From an uncultured Sphingomonadales bacterium (GTDB lineage Bacteria > Pseudomonadota > Alphaproteobacteria > Sphingomonadales > Sphingomonadaceae): a stretch of DNA of 8,437 bases. Both the position numbers and the translations under genes were made by a program. The DNA is taken from contig CAIPWG010000029.1 of assembly GCA_903868655.1 (NCBI GenBank), forward strand, positions 1 through 8,437. Direction: 5' to 3'. Positions 3,808 through 8,437 of this stretch are shown here, piece after piece; the stretch's first letter is position 1; each line of letters starts with the position of its first letter. A model generated the notes under the pieces. That model ran no database searches and was not told the origin of the DNA. It saw only the letters and a program-made list of their open reading frames with translations.

Positions 3808-5535
3808 ATGCCTTTTTCCTCACTTCCCCCGTTGATCGCCTCGGCTTTGGCCGAACAGGGCTATGCCGAACCGACCCCGGTTCAGGCCGCCGTTCTGGCG
3901 GCCGAAGCGCACAACCGCGATCTGCTCGTGTCTGCACAGACCGGCTCGGGCAAGACGGTTGCCTTTGGCGTCGCCATGGCCGAACGCATTCTCGAAGCCG
4001 AAACCGAAGGCTTTGGCCGCAGCCCCCTGGCGTTGGTGATCGCACCCACGCGCGAATTGGCGCTGCAAGTCAGCCGCGAACTGATGTGGCTTTTCGCCAA
4101 GTCGGGCCTGCGCATCACCACGTGTGTCGGCGGTATGGACGCAGTCAAGGAACGCCGTGCGCTCAACCACGGCACCCAGATCGTCGTCGGCACCCCGGGC
4201 CGCTTGCGCGATCACCTCGAACGCGGCGCACTCGATCTCGCCAGCTTGCGCTATGTCGTGCTCGATGAAGCCGACGAAATGCTCGACATGGGCTTCCGCG
4301 ACGATCTCGAAGAAATTCTCGAAGCGACCCCGAATGAGCGTCGCACTCTGCTGTTTTCGGCAACGATGCCGCGCCCGATCGTGGCGCTCGCCAAGCGCTA
4401 CCAGCGCGATGCCTTGCGCATTTCGACGGTGGGTGAAAGCTCGGGCCATGGCGACATCGATTACCAGGCGGTGGCCGTATCGCCTGCCGATATCGAAAAT
4501 GCCGTGATCAACCTTGTCCGCTTTCATGAAGCCGAAACCGCCATTCTGTTTTGTGCCACGCGCGACAATGTGCGGCATCTCCATGCCTCGCTGATCGAAC
4601 GCGGGTTTGCCGCCGTCGCATTGTCGGGCGAACACAGCCAGAATGAGCGCAACAACGCGCTGCAGGCCTTGCGCGACGGTCGCGCGCGTATCTGCGTCGC
4701 CACCGATGTTGCGGCGCGCGGGATCGACATCCCATCGCTCAGCCTCGTGGTCCACGTCGAGGTGCCGCGCGATGCCGAAGTGTTGCAGCACCGCTCTGGC
4801 CGCACCGGCCGCGCCGGGCGCAAGGGTACCGCCGTACTGGTGGTGCCCTATCCGCGTCGTCGCCGCGTTGAAGGCATGCTGCGCGATGCGCGCGTCTCCG
4901 CGACCTGGGTGCCCGTGCCGAGTTCCGATGCGATCCGCGAACGCGATCGCGAACGCATGCTCGAAGATCTGGCGCAGCCCGTCGAAGCGAGCGATGCCGA
5001 TCGCGCCATGGCCGAACGAATCCTTGAAACAATGCAACCTATCGATGTTGCCCTGGCCCTCGTGGTCGCCCGTAAAAAGGGTGTGCCCGAACCCGAAGAC
5101 CTGATTGAGGCATCCGCGCCCGAAGCAGGCGCACGGCCCGAACGTCGCACCGGGTTCGACGACGTGGTGTGGTTCCGTATGGATATCGGCCGTCGCCAGA
5201 ATGCCGATCCGCGCTGGATCTTGCCTTTGCTCTGTCGGCGAGGACATATCACCCGCAACGAGATCGGGGCGATCCGCATTGCCGCCAACGAAACCTATTT
5301 TCAGGTCCCCAAAAACGTCGAAGCCAAATTTCGCGCGGCCCTGAAACGCACCGCAATCCCCGGTGCCGAAGACGAAAGCGGCATAACGATCGAACATTCG
5401 CCCGAACCGCCGAAGGATCGTCCCGGCCCTTCGCGCGACAACGCGGGCCAGGCCCCCCGGGGGCCGCGCGGCCCCAACGCGCCCAGCGGCCCACGTGGAC
5501 CGATGCGCAAGGGTCCGCCCCGCCGCCGCGATTGA
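3808..5535 (+). CDS. DEAD-box ATP-dependent RNA helicase, DeaD/DbpA-like
   Basis: This 575-aa protein is an ATP-driven RNA helicase that unwinds short duplexes in ribosome assembly, mRNA decay or cold adaptation. Motifs in order: Q motif (Phe3 to Gln26), AQTGSGKT (43-50, Walker A), PTRELA (80-85), TPGR (129-132), DEAD (153-156), SAT (184-186), ILFCATR (246-252), ATDVAARGID (298-307) and HRSGRTGRAG (328-337). Residues about 450-512 (VVWFRMDIGRR ... NEIGAIRIAANETYFQVP) match the C-terminal RNA-binding domain of DbpA/CsdA helicases, preceded by a charged linker. From about 534 a disordered tail rich in Pro, Gly and Arg ends in MRKGPPRRRD. ATG 3808 is the only start that keeps just the Q motif; the frame opens upstream at 3709 but that runs through the terminator. 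No SD is visible before this ATG (AAAGTTATAAAAAC). It follows the csp/IF-1 group and is followed by a strong terminator. Whether it is DeaD or another paralogue is uncertain. Confidence 0.95.
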   Translation: MPFSSLPPLIASALAEQGYAEPTPVQAAVLAAEAHNRDLLVSAQTGSGKTVAFGVAMAERILEAETEGFGRSPLALVIAPTRELALQVSRELMWLFAKSGLRITTCVGGMDAVKERRALNHGTQIVVGTPGRLRDHLERGALDLASLRYVVLDEADEMLDMGFRDDLEEILEATPNERRTLLFSATMPRPIVALAKRYQRDALRISTVGESSGHGDIDYQAVAVSPADIENAVINLVRFHEAETAILFCATRDNVRHLHASLIERGFAAVALSGEHSQNERNNALQALRDGRARICVATDVAARGIDIPSLSLVVHVEVPRDAEVLQHRSGRTGRAGRKGTAVLVVPYPRRRRVEGMLRDARVSATWVPVPSSDAIRERDRERMLEDLAQPVEASDADRAMAERILETMQPIDVALALVVARKKGVPEPEDLIEASAPEAGARPERRTGFDDVVWFRMDIGRRQNADPRWILPLLCRRGHITRNEIGAIRIAANETYFQVPKNVEAKFRAALKRTAIPGAEDESGITIEHSPEPPKDRPGPSRDNAGQAPRGPRGPNAPSGPRGPMRKGPPRRRD

Positions 5536-5546
5536 TGGATGCCAAC

Positions 5547-5581
5547 TGCGGCGCGGGATGATCCCGCGCCGCACTGGTTTT
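5547..5581 (+). terminator. Strong terminator after the helicase gene
   Basis: TGCGGCGCGGGAT (5547-5559) and ATCCCGCGCCGCA (5561-5573) are perfect 13-base complements around one G; in RNA this gives about 12 bp with a small loop. It is followed by CTGG and then TTTT (5578-5581). It starts 11 nt after the helicase stop. Confidence 0.85.
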
Positions 5582-5964
5582 AAAGCGCGCCATGCGTGAC
5601 CGGCCCCCCGTTTGATCGGTCGCGGGCTCCTGCGGTAAATACTCATAAAGAAACAGGAGCAAGGCGCGGCTGGGTACATGCCGAGTCTGTGCAGCGGCGC
5701 GCTCTGGCCCTAGCGCCGTTTTGTGTTGTTCGCGGGCGCTCCATTCCATCCACGATAACCGTATGGCTGTGCTGGTCACGGCCATCACGGGGGGTGTTCA
5801 GCGACATCACATTTGGGCTGGCGATGGCCGTCGGCCGCAGGCTGATCATGCAAAACGGCATGATACGCCCGGTTGACAAGGCCCTGTTCGGGTCTCCGGT
5901 CAGAAGCCGGGCCAAAGATTTCCTGCCGCGTTCGTCGGCTTTAAATAACAGAATGGAATATGCA
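5582..5964. other. Long upstream region of the OmpA-like gene, no gene supported
   Basis: This 383-base stretch has no supportable gene. The frame that later encodes the porin is open back to 5596, but that part has no SD and reads unlike a protein of the family. Visible items: an inverted repeat GCTCCTG (5626-5632) / CAGGAGC (5654-5660) with a 21-nt AT-rich loop; a consensus -35 hexamer TTGACA (5873-5878) without a recognisable -10 at 16-18 nt; and an AT-rich TTTAAATAAC (5940-5949) just before the start. A long 5'UTR with regulation, or a small RNA, is possible but not shown. Confidence 0.4.
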
Positions 5965-7071
5965 ATGAACAAGCTTTTCATGGTCGCGGCGCTCGCGTCG
6001 AGCGCGCTGACAGGATCGGCCTATGCCAATGACACGGGCCCCTATATTACAATCGAAGGCGGTGCGGTAAAACAGGAACGCGCCGAAGTCAGCTCGGCCT
6101 TGGGCTATGATTACACCGACCGTTTCAGCACCGGCTGGGAAGCCGGCGGCGCGGTCGGTTACGATTTTGGCCACTTCCGCCTTGAAGCCGAAGGTTTCCA
6201 CGCGCGGTCGTCATTGCGCGAACAGGATCGTGCTGGCGGCGCGTTGGTCCTCAATCAGGGCAATGGCCTGGCTGGCCATACCAGCACGACAGCAGTGATG
6301 GGTAATGCGTTGATCGGCCTTGGTCACTGGGGGGGCATCAAGTTCTACGCCGGCGGCGGTGCGGGCTATGCCCATGCCCAATTGGTCGAATACGCCGGTT
6401 CGACTGATGAAATTCAGGGCACCTCGAATGGCTTTGCATGGCAAGGCCTGGCCGGCATGACCATTCCGGTCAGCCACAATCTCGATTTCGGTGTGCGCTA
6501 TCGCTACTTCCGTCCCCAGGATGCGCGCAATTTCGTCGCGATTGACGGCACCAACCGCGAGGTTTCGCTGCGCTCGCATTCGCTGCTCGCCACGCTGACC
6601 TACAACTTCGGTCAGCATGCCCCCGAACCGGTCGCTGAACCGGCTGCGGCCCCGCCGCCGCCACCGCCGCCGCCCGCTCCGCCGCCGCCGCCTCCGCCGC
6701 CCATGGCGATGGCGCCCGTGTGCAACAAAGGACCGTACATTGTGTTCTTTGATTGGGACAAATCGGCGATTTCGTCCGAAGCCGCGAGCATTCTCGACAA
6801 TGCCATCACGGCTTATGGCACATGCGGCACCGTGCCGATCACGCTGGCCGGCTACACCGACAGCTCGGGCACACCGCGCTACAACATGGGCCTTGCCGGC
6901 CGCCGCGATGACTCGGTCCAGTCCTATCTGACCAGCCACGGCGTCGCAGCAGCCGCGATATCGTCGCATGCTTACGGGGAAGCCAACCAGCGCGTCCCCA
7001 CCGCCGACGGTGTCCGCGAATTGCAAAACCGCCGCGTCGAAATCAACTACGGCCCGGGTTCAGGCAACTGA
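5965..7071 (+). CDS. OmpA-family outer-membrane protein with peptidoglycan-binding domain
   Basis: This 368-aa protein is exported and links the outer membrane to peptidoglycan. A signal peptide covers residues 1-21 (MNKLFMVAALASSALTGSAYA, cut after AYA). Residues 22-216 form an eight-strand-type beta barrel with alternating Gly/aromatic segments, ending in the LTYNF closing strand. A linker (217-250) contains two runs of eight prolines. The OmpA C-terminal domain (about 256-364) carries IVFFDWDKSAIS, LAGYTDSSG and LAGRRDDSVQSYL. Asp299 and Arg314 are 15 residues apart, exactly the spacing of Asp271/Arg286 in E. coli OmpA, the pair that binds diaminopimelate. Cys253 and Cys287 may form a periplasmic disulfide. 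I chose ATG 5965 because it gives a proper signal peptide; GGAA at 5955-5958 can act as SD. The ATG at 5953 has no SD. The gene is monocistronic and ends in a strong terminator. Confidence 0.93.
   Translation: MNKLFMVAALASSALTGSAYANDTGPYITIEGGAVKQERAEVSSALGYDYTDRFSTGWEAGGAVGYDFGHFRLEAEGFHARSSLREQDRAGGALVLNQGNGLAGHTSTTAVMGNALIGLGHWGGIKFYAGGGAGYAHAQLVEYAGSTDEIQGTSNGFAWQGLAGMTIPVSHNLDFGVRYRYFRPQDARNFVAIDGTNREVSLRSHSLLATLTYNFGQHAPEPVAEPAAAPPPPPPPPAPPPPPPPPMAMAPVCNKGPYIVFFDWDKSAISSEAASILDNAITAYGTCGTVPITLAGYTDSSGTPRYNMGLAGRRDDSVQSYLTSHGVAAAAISSHAYGEANQRVPTADGVRELQNRRVEINYGPGSGN
6652..6702 (+). repeat. Poly-proline CCN/CCG repeat in the OmpA-like linker
   Basis: Codons for eight Pro, one Ala and eight Pro (residues 230-246), mostly CCG, form a low-complexity tract. 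Such tracts can stall ribosomes unless EF-P acts, and the trinucleotide repeat can change length in frame by slippage. The tract is seen directly; both consequences are general knowledge. Confidence 0.9.
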
Positions 7072-7091
7072 TCCCACGCTGGCGCAGCAAG

Positions 7092-7122
7092 ACAGGGGCC
7101 GGAGCAATCCGGCCCCTGTTTT
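7092..7122 (+). terminator. Rho-independent terminator after the OmpA-like gene
   Basis: ACAGGGGCCGGA (7092-7103) pairs perfectly with TCCGGCCCCTGT (7108-7119) across a GCAA tetraloop of the stable GNRA type, then runs into TTTT (7119-7122). It begins 20 nt after the stop. It shows no U-run on the other strand, so it probably does not serve the convergent purU gene. Confidence 0.93.
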
Positions 7123-7195
7123 CGTGCGTCACCCGAATGCGTGAGAGCTTTGCGTAAGCGCGATCAGCGGGCAAATCGTGATGCCGGGTCTTCCG

Positions 7196-8050
7196 TCAGT
7201 CTCGAAACACCACAGTCTTGTTGCCGTGCAGCAGGCTGCGCCCTTCGAGATGGAACTGGACTGCGCGTGCCAGCACGCGGCGTTCGATGTCGCGACCCTT
7301 GCGCACGAGGTCTTCGGCGCGATCGGCATGCGTTATGCGTTCCACATCTTGTTCGATGATCGGGCCTTCATCCAGATCTCCGGTCACATAATGTGCGGTC
7401 GCCCCGATCAGCTTCACCCCGCGTTCGTGCGCCTGGTGATATGGCTTGGCGCCCTTGAAGCCAGGCAGAAACGAATGATGGATATTGATGCACCGTCCGC
7501 TCAACCACCCCGCCATGTCGTCAGAAAGGATCTGCATGTATCGCGCCAACACCACCAGATCCGCACCGGTCTCGGTCACAATGGCCTTGATCTGCGCTTC
7601 TTGTGCGGCCTTGGTGTCACGCGTGACGGGCAGATAATGGAACGGAATCGTACCGAGATTGATATCGCCCAGCGCCTCGATCGGATGGTTCGACACCACG
7701 CCGACCACGTCCATCGCGATTTCACCCATTTTCAGCCGATACAGCAAGTCGACCAGACAATGGTCAAATTTGCTGACCATCAGCAGCACTTTCTGCAAAT
7801 GGTTGCGCTGCCGCAGCGTGGACGTCATGCCAAATTTTTCGGCGATCCCCGCCAATTCATTGCGCAGCGCGGCATCGTGCGACGCATTGCGCGTGGTAAA
7901 CGCCAGCCGCATGAAAAAGTGATTGGCGTCGGCGTCGTCGAACTGCGACGCCTCGGTGATGTTGCCATCATGGGCAAAAACAGCGGTCGCCACCGCGGCA
8001 ACTATCCCTGGCTGGTTGACGCAAGAAAGGGTCAACAAAAAGTCGGTCAT
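7196..8050 (-). CDS. purU: PurU, formyltetrahydrofolate deformylase
   Basis: This is a 284-aa cytoplasmic enzyme (E. coli PurU is 280) that hydrolyses 10-formyl-THF to THF and formate, balancing one-carbon units for purine and glycine synthesis. Residues 1 to about 80 form an ACT domain (LTLSCVNQPGIVAAVATAVF). The catalytic hydrolase/transferase domain follows, from about 85. The formyltransferase triad Asn-His-Asp is present as Asn189 and His191 in INIHHSFLPGF and Asp227 in GDLDEGPII, matching Asn106/His108/Asp144 of E. coli PurN. The N-terminal ACT domain and the HHSFLPGFKGAKPYHQA segment identify PurU rather than PurN or Fmt. The start at 8050 has an AGGA SD (8058-8061 on the complement) with 7-nt spacing. 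It is convergent with the OmpA-like gene and has no clear terminator of its own. A 121-nt gap separates it from the small membrane gene upstream. Confidence 0.96.
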   Translation of the reverse strand: MTDFLLTLSCVNQPGIVAAVATAVFAHDGNITEASQFDDADANHFFMRLAFTTRNASHDAALRNELAGIAEKFGMTSTLRQRNHLQKVLLMVSKFDHCLVDLLYRLKMGEIAMDVVGVVSNHPIEALGDINLGTIPFHYLPVTRDTKAAQEAQIKAIVTETGADLVVLARYMQILSDDMAGWLSGRCINIHHSFLPGFKGAKPYHQAHERGVKLIGATAHYVTGDLDEGPIIEQDVERITHADRAEDLVRKGRDIERRVLARAVQFHLEGRSLLHGNKTVVFRD

Positions 8051-8171
8051 GGCTTCGTCCTGATCACGGCGCGGTACATCCGCGCAGCCATAGGCCGGTT
8101 TCGCAAACGAGGCATGTCGCTTTAAGCTATCGCATTCACTGAAAAAGACATGTGCTGCGCGTGTCGCGCGA

Positions 8172-8363
8172 TCAGTGCCCGACGCGGATCGACGACAACA
8201 CGTCGGCTATCTGGAACACTTTCAACAGCCACACCACGACCGCGATCGTCACGACCGCGTTCAGGATCGATTTGATCTTCCCATCCATCGGGATCAGCGT
8301 GTTGATCAGCCACAAGATGGCGCCCACCGCAATCAGCGTCAGTATGACATTGAGCAAAGTCAT
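8172..8363 (-). CDS. Small two-helix membrane protein (63 aa, Thivi_2564-like)
   Basis: This 63-aa protein has two hydrophobic helices, about 3-21 (LLNVILTLIAVGAILWLIN) and about 34-50 (LNAVVTIAVVVWLLKVF), joined by the polar turn TLIPMDGKIKS. The pattern NTLIPMDGKIKSILN resembles a widespread family of tiny membrane proteins known as Thivi_2564-type, of unknown function. I chose the ATG at 8363 because GGAG lies 9 nt upstream on the - strand, it gives the family length, and the longer frame up to 8423 runs into sequencing adapter. A short stem GCGCG/CGCGC (8157-8169) and a T5 run on the - strand (8143-8147) lie between it and purU, but with 9 nt between them this is at best a weak terminator. 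Function and topology are unknown. Confidence 0.85.
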   Translation of the reverse strand: MTLLNVILTLIAVGAILWLINTLIPMDGKIKSILNAVVTIAVVVWLLKVFQIADVLSSIRVGH

Positions 8364-8408
8364 CGGTTCAAGCTCCAACACACAAACCCGATCAAAGCCG
8401 ACCGGCGC

Positions 8409-8437
8409 AGATCGGAAGAGCACACGTCTGAACTCCA
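8409..8437. other. Illumina TruSeq adapter sequence, not genomic
   Basis: The last 29 bases, beginning AGATCGGAAGAGCACACG and continuing TCTGAACTCCA, match the first 29 bases of the standard TruSeq read-1 adapter. The match is long enough not to be chance. Genomic sequence therefore ends at about 8408; anything translated through it is an artefact. Confidence 0.97.

Noticed and set aside
5626..5660. GCTCCTG/CAGGAGC inverted repeat as a terminator or attachment site
   Set aside because: The 21-nt loop is long, there is no U-run and no mobile-element gene is nearby.
3820..5679. 619-aa open frame on the - strand opposite the helicase gene
   Set aside because: It mirrors the GC-biased codons of the helicase. 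The sequence shows no family motif, and the + strand protein has every DEAD-box motif. Long antisense frames are expected at this GC content.
5873..5901. Consensus TTGACA as the -35 of an OmpA promoter
   Set aside because: No -10-like hexamer occurs at 16-18 nt downstream (the position reads CCGGTC), so I did not call a promoter.
5643..5981. 112-aa - strand frame in the region before the OmpA-like gene
   Set aside because: It overlaps the porin start, has no convincing SD and no recognisable protein features; composition looks random.
6211..7026. 271-aa - strand frame opposite the OmpA-like gene
   Set aside because: Its Arg/Gly-rich composition is simply the complement of the proline and alanine codons of the porin.
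7178..8125. 315-aa open frame on the + strand opposite purU
   Set aside because: The - strand encodes a complete PurU with its catalytic triad; the + strand frame has no recognisable motif and extends over the purU start.
1..8437. CRISPR array, transposon, prophage or defence system
   Set aside because: No spaced direct repeats, transposase, integrase or defence-type domains are seen on either strand.

Overview
The window looks like chromosomal DNA of an alphaproteobacterium, most likely a member of the Sphingomonadales. I infer this from the GC-rich codon use, the style of the OmpA-family porin (Pro-rich linker, C-terminal peptidoglycan domain) and the small alphaproteobacterial-type hypothetical proteins. 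No species call is possible from sequence reading alone. The right end is not genomic: the last 29 bases (8409-8437) match the start of an Illumina TruSeq adapter, so this is the end of a contig with untrimmed adapter.

Layout. (1) 12-1034: a divergent ohrR / ohr pair. A MarR-type peroxide-sensing repressor and the organic hydroperoxide reductase it controls share an intergenic region with three palindromic ATCG...CGAT sites placed over the predicted promoters. (2) 1103-2371: a DctA-type C4-dicarboxylate symporter, co-oriented with ohr but separated from it by a strong hairpin. (3) 2519-5535: an RNA/translation-centred group on the + strand. It starts with a promoter and structured leader, then a cold-shock-domain protein, an IF-1-like protein with an unusual Gly/Pro/Arg tail starting 4 nt later, a 51-aa small protein, a 95-aa helical hypothetical protein with a terminator, and finally a DEAD-box RNA helicase with a DbpA/CsdA-type RNA-binding domain and another Gly/Pro/Arg tail. 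(4) 5582-5964: about 380 bases without a supportable gene, then an OmpA-family protein (5965-7071) ending in a textbook terminator. (5) 7196-8363 on the - strand: formyltetrahydrofolate deformylase PurU and a 63-aa two-helix membrane protein.

How the parts fit. Ohr/OhrR is a self-contained organic peroxide defence switch. The cold-shock protein, IF-1-like protein and DEAD-box helicase all act on mRNA structure and translation initiation; their grouping, the possible SD-masking leader and the shared disordered basic tails suggest a cold or translation-stress module. This is an inference and would need expression data. The remaining genes (dicarboxylate uptake, outer-membrane anchoring, one-carbon metabolism) are ordinary housekeeping or accessory genes. 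I found no insertion sequence, CRISPR array, tRNA or rRNA.
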